Shown here piece by piece: positions 21,802 to 33,205 of a stretch of DNA of 55,032 nucleotides. This DNA comes from Cyanodermella asteris (taxonomy: Eukaryota; Ascomycota; Lecanoromycetes; Ostropales; Stictidaceae): assembly GCA_900618795.1 (NCBI GenBank), contig UYJD01000005.1:1789133-1844164 (forward strand). Reading direction: 5' to 3'. Position numbers and translations under genes: made by a program. The notes beneath the pieces were generated by a model that saw only the letters and a list, made by a program, of their open reading frames with translations, ran no database searches and was not told the origin of the DNA. Numbering within the stretch: the stretch's first letter is position 1; each line of letters begins with the position of its first letter.

Positions 21802-22671
21802 ATGGACTACGGTCTCGAAGAGGAACTTGTCGCGATCGAGTCCATCTACGGTCCCGATATCATCTCGAAGGCGACGACAGATAGCACGGGATACACCTTG
21901 CACGTTCCCAATACAGCTGGCGTGCAGTTGCGCATCGATTTCCCGACAGATTACCCCGAGAGCAAACCCGAAATCGATAAGGTTGTTAGTACGGGTAGCT
22001 CGACGGCGCATGGATGGGGTCAGCATGTTTTGGAAACGGTAAGAGCGCTAGTGGGGAGTGCGTGGACCCCCGGAGAGACTGTTCTGTACTCTTTGCTGGA
22101 CGAGTTGCAGCAAGGCGTGTTTGACGAAAAGAACGCATACGCAACCGACGACTCGAGCGAGCGAGCTCAGCACGGTGACGCCTGGAATGAGGGTGATACA
22201 GACGAATGGCCGGAATGGAAATTGGATGTGTCGAAGTCGCCGAAGCAGTGGTTCGTTTCGAATGTGGCGTCAGAAAAGAAGTCTACGTTCGTCGCCCACG
22301 CGGCTATCATCACAAATCCAACAGACGCAGCCCACTTTATTCAAGCGCTGATCGCAAGCGACAAGAAGTTTAAAAAGGCAACGCACAATATAAGCGCGTT
22401 CCGGGGACGATTCACGCCAGAAGCAGGGAATCGCGAGTTGATCTTTCAGGACTGCGATGATGATGGTGAGGATGCTGCTGGTGAACGTCTGCTACACTTG
22501 CTCGAGCTCACAGACTCGTGGAACGTGCTCGTCGTTGTGAGCAGGTGGTATGGTGGCATTAAGCTGGGTCCAGACAGGTTCAGGATCATCAATCAAGTTG
22601 CAAGAGATGCGCTGATGAAAGGGGGCTTCATCAAGGCCGACAGTAAGAAGACCTCGAAAAAGGCCAGATAA
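21802..22671 (+). CDS. YIH1: YIH1/IMPACT homologue (RWD plus UPF0029 domains)
   Basis: Translational regulator that binds the RWD-interacting region of Gcn1 and so restrains activation of the eIF2-alpha kinase Gcn2 in amino-acid starvation; cytosolic. 289 aa, single exon. Residues 1-110 form an RWD domain (LEEELVAIESIYG at the start; IDFPTDYPESKPE with the YP-x-x-x-P turn). After an acidic linker, residues 150-280 form the UPF0029 (PF01205) domain: KSTFVAHAAIITNP, AFRG, DDDGEDAAGERLLHLL and the family signature VSRWYGGIKLGPDRFR. Length matches fungal Yih1. Start at 21802 (CGAGCAATGG) gives the RWD domain directly. High confidence. Confidence 0.92.
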   Translation: MDYGLEEELVAIESIYGPDIISKATTDSTGYTLHVPNTAGVQLRIDFPTDYPESKPEIDKVVSTGSSTAHGWGQHVLETVRALVGSAWTPGETVLYSLLDELQQGVFDEKNAYATDDSSERAQHGDAWNEGDTDEWPEWKLDVSKSPKQWFVSNVASEKKSTFVAHAAIITNPTDAAHFIQALIASDKKFKKATHNISAFRGRFTPEAGNRELIFQDCDDDGEDAAGERLLHLLELTDSWNVLVVVSRWYGGIKLGPDRFRIINQVARDALMKGGFIKADSKKTSKKAR

Positions 22672-23001
22672 GCTCCTGGAAAACCAAAAGTGTCAGACAT
22701 GTCACACGCATTACGTGGAAAGCACATGGCTCAAGCGTCTTCGATGCCGTTCCGTTCGTGATGAGCTGTAAAGCTTTGAGAAAAGACTGAGTGGGACAGC
22801 CTTGTCAAATCAATCTATGAAAGCATGCTCGCAATCGCAATTCAGTCAAGCTATTCCTCCACCCTGCTTGCCAGCGCTTCACAGACGCTGAAGACATGGG
22901 ATTGAGAAGCTGTGCAACGGCTGATGGCAACAGCAAGCGCTAGTTGCTTCGAACTGAGCCTAATGCGAGCGTCGTGGGTCTGTATTCATCCGTCGCTTCT
23001 T

Positions 23002-23865
23002 CTACTTGCGGATCCAAAGCGGATAGCCACTCTCCTCGGCATACTCCCACACGCCCGGCTGGCAGTCCTTGGCGATGTCCTTTCCATTCCTGTGAGTCCA
23101 TGATCTGCAGGAGTATTAGCACGTGTCTTGCACTCATGTTTATGGAGATGCCCTACCCGTCAAGTTCCTTCACCCAGAAGAAGCTCTCCTCGGCGGTTGG
23201 CATTGGCTTTGCTTTCGCCTTCGGGGCCGCTGGGGCTGGCGCCGAAGCATGGCCTGGAACAAGCCAGCCCTCCTGGCCAATAAAAGGCATACCAGGCATT
23301 CCAGGAACCGGCATGTACGCCATACCAAGGGGAAGACCAGGCTGCCAGTACATTGGTTGCAGGAGTGATGCGGGGGGCGGGCCCGGCTTCTGAGCCTGTT
23401 ACAAAAGAAAAGTCAGCATTTTCGGGATGTAAGACCAGCGACTAAGTGACAAGACGCAGCCGCGTAGACTCAGCAGCAGTGAGCGCCCTCCCATTTGATC
23501 CAGCAAACTGATTGCCGACTTCAAGGCCTTCACAACTTGTGGTTGCAGATGAGCGTCTTCGAACAGGGTGCGTGAGCATAACATCTGCATTCCCAGTCCT
23601 TGCAATTGAGGCTGGCAGCGAGCAGCAGCGGTAAATCATTGACCAGCTCGCTTTGGCTCATGACAACCACTAACGGACTGAAAAAGGCTGTACGAGAAAA
23701 GCGACTTACTTCTATGAGCTTGTCGTATGCCTCCTGGTCCCACATAACATACTCCTTGACCTCCTCTTCCTTCTTCTTCTCCTTTTCCTTCTTTGGCGGC
23801 TCGGCCAGGTGGTAGGTCTGGTAGGGGTGGGCACTGCTCATGCCGCCGAAAAACCAGGATGCCAT
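23002..23865 (-). CDS. Conserved fungal protein of unknown function, Pro/Met-rich
   Basis: Not assigned to a known family. Securely seen exons on the minus strand: 23865-23710 (starts MASWFFGG; contains a Lys/Glu run PPKKEKEKKKEEEVKEY and MWDQEAYDKLIE), 23395-23157 (Pro/Gly/Met-rich PVPGMPGMPFIG, then EESFFWVKELDG) and 23104-23002 (SWTHRNGKDIAKDCQPGVWEYAEESGYPLWIRK and stop). Both outer exons meet in phase 0, so either the 314 bases 23709-23396 are one long intron or they contain one or more exons whose length is a multiple of three. Candidate frames there include EGLEVGNQFAGSNGRALTAAEST and LFEDAHLQPQVVKALKSAISLLDQ; I cannot choose. No signal peptide or membrane helix. Confidence 0.65.
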
Positions 23866-25493
23866 TATGGGCGGAAGATGGTGATTGTAAGCAGCAGCTC
23901 TTTAAGGGGGACTTCTGTCAAGGTTTGTGTTGTAGGATTCTGGTCGCAAACAGACTCCTCGAGGGCGGGAAGACTATGAGAAAGGATGATGAGCTGCGCA
24001 GTTTGTGGGCGGGTAGAGTCATTGGGCCGCCGCCGGACCTGACTTGATATTCATTCGTCGTGGCATGTGGCAGCCGCAACTCAGGTTTGTGTGCGTCACC
24101 TTCATCGCATCCTGGCAACCGCAGCGACCTACCCGGATCCGTACGCCTCCTTCCTGTGATGCAGTCTGCAAGCTGTGAGGGGCACCGTCGTTGGCCTGAC
24201 CCATTGCTCATTCACCAATGAGGGCATCATGGCCCAATCATCGCCTGCGGCCATTGACACCGACCAAGCTTTTGCCAGCACACTGCGGAAATCAAATATA
24301 GCCTCGAGGTCTTGCCATGGATATAAATCCCTGCGTCCTGTCAATTGATAAGGTGGAGTGGCACTGGATCTGCGCCAGCGGGCAAGGCTGTCATGAGCAA
24401 ACAATCCGTCGACTTCATGGCCCACAGCGCTTTCAATAGGTCATGTACTGAGAGTGGATAGGAGGAAAGGGAATCACTGCAAACTTTCGTCGCCTTATTG
24501 CCACCGTCCGTCTGTGTATCGTCGGTAAACATGCCAGTTGATGTTGAAAGCACCCGAGTCCAAGCCCAGCACTAAGTCTGATGGATGCTGACGACCAGTC
24601 TGCCTGTCGTAGCTACTTAGTGCTGTGATACAATCATTGTACATTTCGGCAGACCTGGCCGTCGGACGGACAATTACACATGATGTTTGCTATGTAAGCT
24701 TTATTCGTACGACCATGACAAGTACATGAGCAGAGCTTTGCGTCGAGCGCGGGCTTCGAAGCTCAGCTGGAGTGGGGAGCACAATGCGGAGCCGGTGGTG
24801 GTTTGACGAGACATTCATTCGACCAAAAGCTAAAATTTCTCTCGTGATCGATTTCCATAAAGAACTAGTCCCAGTTCATGCAAAGGCAACTAAAACCTTA
24901 AACTCGAGGCCACAGGCGGAGGTTGGCGAAGCTGAGGTCGCATGCAGTCGTCGAAGAGCGTTGGCAAACGCCAAGACCAACTCCACATTTCCTAATATAA
25001 ACGCAGTGCCAACAACCCGCGCGGCGCGGTAGGACAGGATGACACCTGCAAGTTTCAGACCACCCTGCGTCAGCTTTGGCCCAGCCGTTTGGCGGCCGTG
25101 GGACCATGGCCTTTCTTCCTCTATACATGCATGACATGACTCTCGCTGCGTCTTGATCTTTCTTCTTATTCTCTCATATTTGACATCCCAGTCCGCCAAG
25201 TGCCGGTCACTGACGGGCTGAATGCGGTCAGCATCGATACACTTAGCTACCTACTTTCGTCTTTTAGCTGCTTGTACTGAACATTTGTCGCTTGTCCGGT
25301 TCACGCCACCACTGCTACGAACAGGCTGCAGTCCTCGGTTTCACCGCCAATGTTCCAATTCCATGGTCGGGTCTCGTTTCACATTCTGCAGCTCTGGGGT
25401 TCTATTCTTCGGTTCTTCGGTTCTGACTTAAAACTGGACTTACCCTACAATCCCTGCCCCCCGCATCCACAGTCTCGGGGTCACTGCTTGATT
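23866..25493. other. Divergent spacer with no gene recognised
   Basis: 1.6 kb between the unknown Pro/Met-rich gene and the ceramidase-like gene. Open frames are short. A 48-codon in-frame extension of the ceramidase-like frame begins at 25350 but looks non-coding. Confidence 0.4.
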
Positions 25494-27080
25494 ATGCAGT
25501 CAGCTGGCCTCAGGACGAGATACAGAACGTCCACTGCCCCCAGCGTCGATGACACGGCTTCGTTGAAGACGTTACACACCATCCCTGATGGTACTTCAGC
25601 CGCCGCCTCGAAGCCGAGCCGCACTTTACATCCAGGTCAAGGTGCATCGGACCCACAGCGAGCAAAACAACCGCTTGAAACACCTCTCCCTCCAATCGCT
25701 CAGCAGCGCAGCCAAAGGGCACGCAACAAGAGATCGAGAACAGCGGCCTCGAGGAAGGCAGCCTTACAGCTTGGAACGGCGCATTTGTCTAACAGCGAGT
25801 CAGTTTCCAAGTCTGACACGGAGGCAGACGACGATGCCTCGGACAGCGAAGAGCAGGACGTGACACCTCCTAAATTCACCATCGATCTCTCGAAACCACC
25901 GGCCGAACGCTACAACCACGTTGCCCAATACTTTTTACCCCATCGAATAGTGCTTGAGAAGCTGTTCCGCCAGACTGTGAAAGATACGTTGGGCTGGGAC
26001 ACGGATAAAGGCAGGAAGTGGGGGCGTCGCATCTTCCGTAGGTCGCCATGCGCCGAGGAAGAGGAGGAGATTCAAGGCATCTCACTTGTCTGGGGAGTCG
26101 AAAAGTTCCTCCTTGTGGCTTTCAACTGCTTGCTGGACTCTTTCATGGGCTGTACTAGTGGAGGCGCCCGAGTTCGGGATCCGACATCTCCAAAGGCTGA
26201 CACCAAGGATGATCGCGATGCTGATGGCACATGGGATACGACGGACGCTAGGGGCAGAATGCTTCACTTCAGGACCCTTGACTGGGGTATGGAGGACCTT
26301 AGAAGATTGGTCTGCGAATACGAATACGTCGTCCAAGCCGGGGGCCCGGTGATCGCTCGACAGGTCACTTATTTCGGTTTCGTGGGTGTCTTGACTGGAG
26401 TGCGGAAGGGATTGAGTATCAGTCTCAATTTCCGGCCATGTCATGATGGAACGTCCTGGTGGAAGAACTTGTGCTTTCGCTCGCATCAGATAATGGTCCT
26501 GCTCGGCTGGAGACAAGCCCTTCCCAGCATGTTGAGGGATTGTCTGCTACCCAGCAAGTATCAGCCATTGCGCACACTGCCGACTTTGGTTGACGTGGAG
26601 CGGGATTTTCCCTCGAAGAAGACATCTGCAGCATACTTGATCTTTAGCGACGGCTCAAGGACGACGACGATGGAGAAGGACCATCGCAGTGCTACCGTTC
26701 GCTCAGCCAGTGACTTCATAGTCGCACTGAACCACGATGTTGCCGATGAAACTCAAGACGTCTACAGTCGAAATGCTGAGACAATGGACACTGATCCACA
26801 GCACGAGCGCCTTCCTCACGACATACTGAGCACAGTCGGAATGGATGGGCTTGTGGCTGCAAGTCAAGAGCGGAAGCAGTGCGTTGTTGATCATTGGAAA
26901 GACGCGAAGAGCAGATTGGGTGGCACAGCTGTGCAAACTGAGGACGTTATCCAGTGGATGAAAGACGTTGAGATCTCGAACGACGAGACTCATTACACAG
27001 TCATCATGGATCCAACGAGGGGTGAGAATGTGTGGGTGAGAAGATGGTTGCGGCCTCTGGGGCCGGCCGACCCCAGATAA
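25494..27080 (+). CDS. Acid ceramidase / N-acylethanolamine amidase-like (NAAA/choloylglycine hydrolase fold) protein
   Basis: Predicted cysteine amidase of the acid-ceramidase/NAAA type that would hydrolyse N-acyl lipids. 528 aa from the ATG at 25494; an upstream in-frame ATG at 25350 would add 48 unconvincing residues. Residues 1-125 are Ser/Ala/Lys-rich and disordered. The N-terminal family block FTIDLSKPPAERYNHVAQYF follows, as in the beta-subunit precursor. The autoproteolytic/catalytic Cys is probably in FMGCTSGG (about residue 220). RTLDWGM then matches the R-x-L-D substrate-pocket motif, and VTYFGFVGVLTGVRKGLSISLN the core sandwich strands. Between Cys and RTLDW there is an Asp-rich insertion of about 35 residues. 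No clear signal peptide, which differs from secreted or lysosomal animal enzymes. Good family match, substrate unknown. Confidence 0.82.
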   Translation: MQSAGLRTRYRTSTAPSVDDTASLKTLHTIPDGTSAAASKPSRTLHPGQGASDPQRAKQPLETPLPPIAQQRSQRARNKRSRTAASRKAALQLGTAHLSNSESVSKSDTEADDDASDSEEQDVTPPKFTIDLSKPPAERYNHVAQYFLPHRIVLEKLFRQTVKDTLGWDTDKGRKWGRRIFRRSPCAEEEEEIQGISLVWGVEKFLLVAFNCLLDSFMGCTSGGARVRDPTSPKADTKDDRDADGTWDTTDARGRMLHFRTLDWGMEDLRRLVCEYEYVVQAGGPVIARQVTYFGFVGVLTGVRKGLSISLNFRPCHDGTSWWKNLCFRSHQIMVLLGWRQALPSMLRDCLLPSKYQPLRTLPTLVDVERDFPSKKTSAAYLIFSDGSRTTTMEKDHRSATVRSASDFIVALNHDVADETQDVYSRNAETMDTDPQHERLPHDILSTVGMDGLVAASQERKQCVVDHWKDAKSRLGGTAVQTEDVIQWMKDVEISNDETHYTVIMDPTRGENVWVRRWLRPLGPADPR

Positions 27081-27895
27081 CCCTTGCGTGGCTTTTCAAG
27101 CTCATCATTTGTTTTGTGTGTACGGACCTTGGTTTTAGCGAGGCGTTTCCGGCACGTCGACAGACATTTCGTTCGACTTCCAGCAGAGGTTACAGTATAT
27201 TTAAGGAGATATGTATCACATATACCATGCTTTCACATCGTGCTTGTAACTAGTCTTGCCAATTGACTATCCCATGTTGCCGAAAATACCATAAGATATT
27301 CACATGCACAAGCCAAAGTAGACGGTAGTGCCAATTATGATATTTCTCAGTCGAGTTGAATCAAGTAGGCTCAAATGTAGCGCTGTCGGTGGACCATCAA
27401 ACCCCAACTGCGACTATGACTATTCCCCTGCTTGCCTACGTGTTTGGCTCGACAGTAGGTATCCTCATTCATGCTGAGACCGGAGCCGCACGTCATAGGC
27501 GTGATGGCGATGATCATGACGCTCAATTTTTCCCGCCCACCAAAAGTTTGCATGGACCAATGCTTGATCAGCAACGCGCGCTTATTCGACATTTCTGAAA
27601 GCCTGAAACGCATCCGAATTCGTTGGCAATTCACTAACTACCCGGTTTTGGGCTAATCCAATCCGGTCTTGCACACTCAAGGCCTTTCAAGGAGTGGGGA
27701 AAGCGCCGCCTCGCGGCCCAAACCCCAGCTAGAGCAGACATTTGATTCTCCGAATGAACTCTTCTGTCTCCGGGAAACACTGCCTATCTAAACTGCGTCT
27801 TGGCTTCCAGTTGGCCTTGTGCTGATAACCAGTCGCCTCACATTTCCCTCTACTCGCAAGTGATCTGATCTATTGTGGAAAGACATTCAACCACC
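27081..27895. other. Spacer upstream of methylenetetrahydrofolate reductase
   Basis: 0.8 kb; contains the ceramidase-like 3' flank and the reductase promoter. An AT-rich CAGTATATTTAAGG lies near 27195. No gene seen. Confidence 0.4.
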
Positions 27896-29875
27896 ATGGA
27901 GAAGATAACAGCCAAGATCGCCGCACTGCCCCCAGGCGGGACATACTTTTCTCTCGAATTCTTCCCTCCCAAAACCGAGGCAGGCCAAGAGCATCTGCAA
28001 GCTCGTCTGTCGCGCATGGCTCGCGCACTCCGTCCGACCTTCGTCAATGTGACATGGGGCGCTGGCGGCAGCACCGCGGGCAAATCCCTCGAACTTGCTG
28101 AACTATGCCAACGGCAACTTGGACTCACAACCTGCCTGCATCTGACGTGCACGAACATGGAACGAGACCTACTTGACCGGACGCTGGCAGCGGCCAAGGA
28201 TATTGGCATCCGCAACATCTTGGCATTGAGAGGCGATCCGCCCAGGAGATACGAGTATGGCTTGGATGAGGATCCGATAAATCAGAGCCATGAGTTTGTG
28301 TGGGCAGCCGACCTGGTTAGGTATATCCGGAAGGTGCACGGCGACTATTTCTGTATTGGCGTCGCAGGGTATCCCGAGGGTCATTCGGATGAGAGCAACC
28401 CGGAGGCGGGTAGTCAGTCTGTGGAGACTGATTTGCCATATCTAGTGGAAAAGGTCAGGGCTGGTGCGGACTTTATCATGACACAGCTATGGTATGACTT
28501 GAACGCCTATACAAGTTACGAGAAGAGGGTGAGGGAAGTTGAAGGGGGAGCCTTGGCGAAGGTTCCGATCATTCCTGGTTTGATGCCGATTCAAAATTTT
28601 CAAGCATTGAAAAGGATTGCGAAGCTCAGTCACGCGACATTACCGCCGGACCTATTGAAACAATTGGAGGAGCACCGCAGCAATGACGCGGAGATCAAGA
28701 CGATCGGCGTGGACTACATTTCGGATCTGGTCGAGAGTGTCAAAAAGCTACCATCTTCTCAGCCAAGGGGCTTCCATTTTTACACACTAAATCTGGAGAA
28801 ATCAATAAGCTACATAGTTGTGCGCTGCGACCTCATACCCAGGCTCACGGCAGCAGATTACCGAGACGAACCGGCCATCGATGACGGTGATGGTTCGAAT
28901 GGTGGCATCCCAGCGATCTCGGTAACACGAACGTCAGAAGGAAGAAGACGGCCATCGCATCGCCGCCCTTCCTCTCCCCACAATCATACCATGGACAATG
29001 GCTCGACAGTCTCCTCGAACCCACCATCTCGAGCAACAACATTGCAAATCACACACGGCATCGGGTCATTGGGCAGAGAACCTACCTGGGATGACTATCC
29101 AAATGGTCGGTTCGGTGATGCCCGTTCTCCCGCTTTCGGTGAGATTGATGGCTATGGCCCTTCGATCCACATGTCCCCTGCCTCAGCGCGCACACGATGG
29201 GGCTTTCCAGAAAGCAGAGAGGATATCCAGAAACTTTTCCTAAGACACATCAAGGGCGAGGTAGATGTTCTGCCGTGGAGCGAGGGCCCGCTTAGCGCGG
29301 AGACGAGGGTCATCGAGAAGGAGCTGTGTGCCTTGATCGAGCGCGGCTGGTTCAGTATCGCCAGCCAACCGGCAATAGACGCGAGAAGCAGTGATGATCC
29401 AATATTCGGATGGGGTCCGCGAGGTGGATTTGTGTTCCAGAAATCGTTCGTGGAACTGTTCATCTCATCGAGCGACTGGAACGACAAGCTGAAGCCGCAA
29501 TTGCTCAAGCACAAAGCCAGGGTCAGCTGGTTGGCTTCACCGTGCGTTCTGCCTAGACCAGGCCGTCTGAACGGCGAGACTTCGCCCCGAGTCGAAGGTT
29601 TCGAAAGTAGCGAGGAAGAGGGGGCTGCAAACAGCGTTACGTGGGGCGTCTTCGCGGGCAAGGAAATCGCGAGCCCAACCATCATCGAAGAGATCAGCTT
29701 CAAGGCATGGGTCGAGGAGGCATTCAACCTGTGGGCGGAGTGGGAGCGCTGCTACCCAGCTGGCAAAACAAGGGACTTTTTAAGGCGGTATCGTGAAGAC
29801 GCGTATTTGGTCAATGTAATCGGGCACACATTCAAGAAGCCGGGTGAGTTGTGGGAGATTCTGCTTGAAGCGTGA
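27896..29875 (+). CDS. Methylenetetrahydrofolate reductase (eukaryotic two-domain type)
   Basis: Reduces 5,10-methylene-THF to 5-methyl-THF with FAD, supplying methyl groups to methionine synthase; cytosolic one-carbon metabolism. 659 aa from the ATG at 27896, no introns. The N-terminal TIM barrel (residues 1-300) has SLEFFPPKTEAG (catalytic Glu), VNVTWGAGGST, HLTCTNM, LALRGDPP and FIMTQLWYD, all in family order, ending FHFYTLN. Ser/Arg-rich linker around residues 340-375. C-terminal regulatory domain with RWGFPESREDIQKLF, EGPLSAETRVIEKEL, GWGPRGGFVFQKSFVELF and TWGVF, in the place used for AdoMet inhibition in eukaryotes. Fungi carry two paralogues (Met12 and Met13 types); I cannot say which this is. 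Confidence 0.95.
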   Translation: MEKITAKIAALPPGGTYFSLEFFPPKTEAGQEHLQARLSRMARALRPTFVNVTWGAGGSTAGKSLELAELCQRQLGLTTCLHLTCTNMERDLLDRTLAAAKDIGIRNILALRGDPPRRYEYGLDEDPINQSHEFVWAADLVRYIRKVHGDYFCIGVAGYPEGHSDESNPEAGSQSVETDLPYLVEKVRAGADFIMTQLWYDLNAYTSYEKRVREVEGGALAKVPIIPGLMPIQNFQALKRIAKLSHATLPPDLLKQLEEHRSNDAEIKTIGVDYISDLVESVKKLPSSQPRGFHFYTLNLEKSISYIVVRCDLIPRLTAADYRDEPAIDDGDGSNGGIPAISVTRTSEGRRRPSHRRPSSPHNHTMDNGSTVSSNPPSRATTLQITHGIGSLGREPTWDDYPNGRFGDARSPAFGEIDGYGPSIHMSPASARTRWGFPESREDIQKLFLRHIKGEVDVLPWSEGPLSAETRVIEKELCALIERGWFSIASQPAIDARSSDDPIFGWGPRGGFVFQKSFVELFISSSDWNDKLKPQLLKHKARVSWLASPCVLPRPGRLNGETSPRVEGFESSEEEGAANSVTWGVFAGKEIASPTIIEEISFKAWVEEAFNLWAEWERCYPAGKTRDFLRRYREDAYLVNVIGHTFKKPGELWEILLEA

Positions 29876-30619
29876 GAGGGGGTTGGCATATTGTAGCTGT
29901 AGGCTTAGACATCGCTCGGACCGAGCCAGAGAAGGTGGTTACCAAGGTCGAGAGGGCGTGGCTGGAATTCTCAAAAATTGTCCAACTTGTGCGAAGCGGG
30001 CCTCATGCACGACCAAATCTCGTTGAACCACATCTCGAGGGGTGACCGCTTGGTGAAAGCGACGCAGAACATCCTGCACGCAGCGCTGTGCTTGTCTAGG
30101 AGAGAAATCGCCCACAGCTAACGAAAGCTCACCCGTCGTATTGTCGCCATCGGTGTAGCATGCTCATGTAGTAGACTGTGCGTAGATGATGTGGGGACAC
30201 GTTGGAAAGATCGTGTAGGGGAAAGACAACATGAACGATCACTGTCCAGCTCCTCTTCGTCCCAACACTTGCGTCAAGCAAGCGACAGTGTGAAAAGAGT
30301 TTGGAAGCCAGCAAAAATTACAGCCACGACGGCCCCGAAGGACAGCCGACAAGCCTCTCCGCTCCGCTGTGCAATGGAGGGATCGAGTCGTAGAAGCCCC
30401 CAATCGTGAGCGAGGGTCCTTGGCCAAGGTAAGTATGAAGAAGAAAGGAAGACTGGGGCAGGGAACGAGAGAACTTATAGCCGTATGAGCTCGGGCCATG
30501 CTTAGGTAATGGCAGCTTTTCGGCCTGGCTTTTTGGGCTAGCGAACAAGCAAGCAAGCAAGCGATGAGGCCCTTCCACGAGAACAAGTCAAACACCAGTG
30601 ACCAGCGTCATTGTCAAAC
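29876..30619. other. Spacer upstream of QTRT2 with a CAAG repeat
   Basis: 0.74 kb, no gene seen. A short tetranucleotide repeat (AAGC)4 lies at 30547-30562, about 60 bp before the next start codon. Confidence 0.45.
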
Positions 30620-32200
30620 ATGTCGGGCTTCGCGTTGTCACAGACAGCCTCTGCGGATAGTGACGCTCGCCTTGGTCGCCTTGAGCGTTCTGGCAGGACT
30701 ACGATCGACACGCCTCACCATGTGGCACTCAGTTCTCGGGGCACTGTGCCCCATATCACTCCAGACCTCATGGTAAGCGAGACGTCGATTGCAGGCATTT
30801 ATGCGGGCCTTGAAGATTGTATGTAACGAGTTGAAACCAAAACGTCGATCTACTTCCAAGACCCTGACATGTTGCATTGATATTGCGTGCAGCTTTTGTG
30901 ACTGACCACGGCTCGTTTGAAGATGTAGAAAAGCCTAGGAAGTCAATCCCAGCAGCTTCAATTCCATGCAAAACAGGAGAGTCTCCCCTACGTCGGTTCA
31001 TCTGCTTGCGACGAGATGCCTTGCTGGTGCTTGGACCGAGACGCATTCCTCCTCTGTCTCCTCCCACTCCGAACACATACACGTCCATATCCATCAGCGC
31101 ATCGACTGGATTTCGTCAGCTTGAAATCTCAGACTATATTTCAACCGCCATAAAGCTAAAACCGGACATTGTCATTGGGCCTCTTGATTACGAAGCTGGT
31201 GAAGGGAGGCCCAAGCCTGGGTTGAAGAGGCAAGACAAGATGGGCGAGCGGACGCTGGAATGGGTACGAGGCATGGTTCAGGCCATGGACAGGCAGGATG
31301 CAGCTTCGAAAGTGCCGATCTTTGCTCCGATGCTCCCAATTGAGTCTGCCATGCAGCAGTCGTACTTGGGATACCTTGAGGAGGAAGGGCCCGAGTCATT
31401 TGTGAATAAACTCTCTCTGCGTTCGAGGTACTCGCTTACACTTACAGGGCGGTCTTGCACTTTACGACGTCGACTCGGTCGCGAACATCCCCAAGCAACT
31501 ACAAGATTTGCCTCGAATGGCATTCTCGAATGTCAAGAACCCGCAAGACACACTGCATGCCATCGATCTTGGTCTCGACCTCCTCACACTGCCTTTCGTT
31601 TCCAAGGTTACAGACGCCGGAATCGCCTTCACTTTCCAGTTTCCGACAAGCGGTTCTGATGGGGTTAAGAAACCTCTGGGACTTGACATGTGGTCCAAAG
31701 ACTTAGTAACTGACACGCGTCCACTAAAGGAGGATTGCACCTGCTATACCTGTCGCCGACACCATCGCGCTTACCTTCGACATCTCCTTGACGCTAAGGA
31801 GATGCTTGCCTGGACTCTCCTGCAGATACACAACCATCATCAAACCGACCTTTTCTTCAGCAGCGTCAGGGCCAGCATAGCCCAGGGCACCTTTTCTCGT
31901 GATCTCAAGGCCTTCAACAGAACATACGAAGATGAGTTCCCGTTCGGCAGTGGCACGGGTCCTCGCGTACGCGGCTACCAGATCAGGATTGCAACAGCGG
32001 GACCACCAAAGGCTAATTTGCCGGCTCGTAGAAAGCTGGAGAAAGCCGATTTGGAGGCGATTGAGGTTGCAAGAGCCCTGAAAGCACAGGTCAAGTTGGA
32101 CGATGAGGCACGAAGGGTCAGCGAGGCGCAGGAGGCAGGTCTATTCGCGGCCGACATGTACGCGGGAGAGCTGGAAAGCAAGGGCTTCGGTAGCCGATAA
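30620..32200 (+). CDS. QTRT2: Queuine tRNA-ribosyltransferase accessory subunit 2 (QTRT2/QTRTD1)
   Basis: Non-catalytic partner of QTRT1 in the heterodimer that swaps guanine-34 for queuine in GUN-anticodon tRNAs; in animals it sits at the mitochondrial outer face. 486 aa from exons 30620-30818, 30893-31401 and 31448-32200; introns 74 and 46 nt. Seen: SSRGTVPHITPDLM near the N-terminus, the TIM-barrel stretch ending in LPRMAFSNVKNP, GLDLLTLPFV, and the zinc site CTCYTCRRHHRAYL...HNHH (C-x-C-x2-C plus distal His). Charged helical C-terminus. The second intron is very short but joins phase 0 to phase 0 and places GGLALYDVDSV in frame. The ATG at 30620 gives MSGF...; no upstream in-frame ATG is better. 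Confidence 0.88.
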
Positions 32201-33205
32201 TTGGTGTGGTGCTTTGGCAGTAACTACCATTCTCGTACCCAGCAACGCGAGGCTCAGCTAATTTGTGCAGTCTTCTTCCACAAGGAAAAGCTAATTCAAC
32301 GTGTCTTCAAATCGCGCAAGACCTAGTGTCAAAAGCGGCTGGACAGTAGTGGTCACGTAGAGGTGTATCAATGTACTCTTGGCGGTACTTCCTTGCGTAC
32401 TTCGAAAGTAGGCAAGCAGATTAGAACACTACTACCTTGGTCTCGTAGCTGCTCTCGCAAGGATTGGGCTCATTGCACAATCCTCCAGCGGTCTTTGAGC
32501 GGCTGCAAGGCCAAATCGTATGCGAAACAGCCATCAGTTACGCCCTTTGTGTCTAAAAGCTAACAAAGTCAGGGTTTCGAAGCAATTTGAAGCGACGAAG
32601 TGTACAGGATCGTCTTGGCATCCGTGGTTCTGACACCGCTGAGCACGCAAGACGACTCAGCACTGTCGCTATGCTTTGCCTCTAGCCACCAAATATATAA
32701 ACTCACTCCCGGCCCTACTTCCTCGCTGAACTTTCTGCCGCTTGTTTGCTTCCAATCCGAGCCAAGACTCTGCTGAAAGGCACTTCGAGTGCAGCAGCTA
32801 CATATCTGCATCCTTCCCACGTCGTGACATCAGCAATGTCAAGCCGCGGGGTCGGACTTTCGGCAACACACTACTTGAGACAGACACTCCTTGAGCTGCC
32901 GGATGCGGCGCAGACGGTCCTTATCTCCCGTGTGCCCTTCATTGCTCACGGCTGGCCACCGATGGCTGACCTCTCGGAGCAGGCGTGGCTTGCCGCCAAA
33001 GAGCCCAGGCTCGGCTTATCTATCCGGGGTCGATTGGTAATGGATGTCCTTCGATGCAAGGAACGAGAGACTCGGAATCAGGATGATGTTTTCTTCGCTG
33101 TTTGCTCGTCAGGCAGCCCTCAATGCACAATCTCAAAATTTTCATCATTCGTTGCATCTTTTTCTTCCGATTCCTAGAGTTGCATTTTACGTTTGACCGT
33201 TGGCC
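32201..33205. other. Spacer upstream of the Aro8-like gene
   Basis: 1.0 kb. A clear TATA-like AAATATATAAA lies at about 32689-32700. A 143-codon frame (32746-33177) shows no family resemblance, and I read this stretch as promoter/5' UTR. Confidence 0.4.

Noticed and set aside
32746-33177. 143-codon plus-strand frame between QTRT2 and the Aro8-like gene
   Set aside because: No family resemblance; position fits promoter and leader of the Aro8-like gene.
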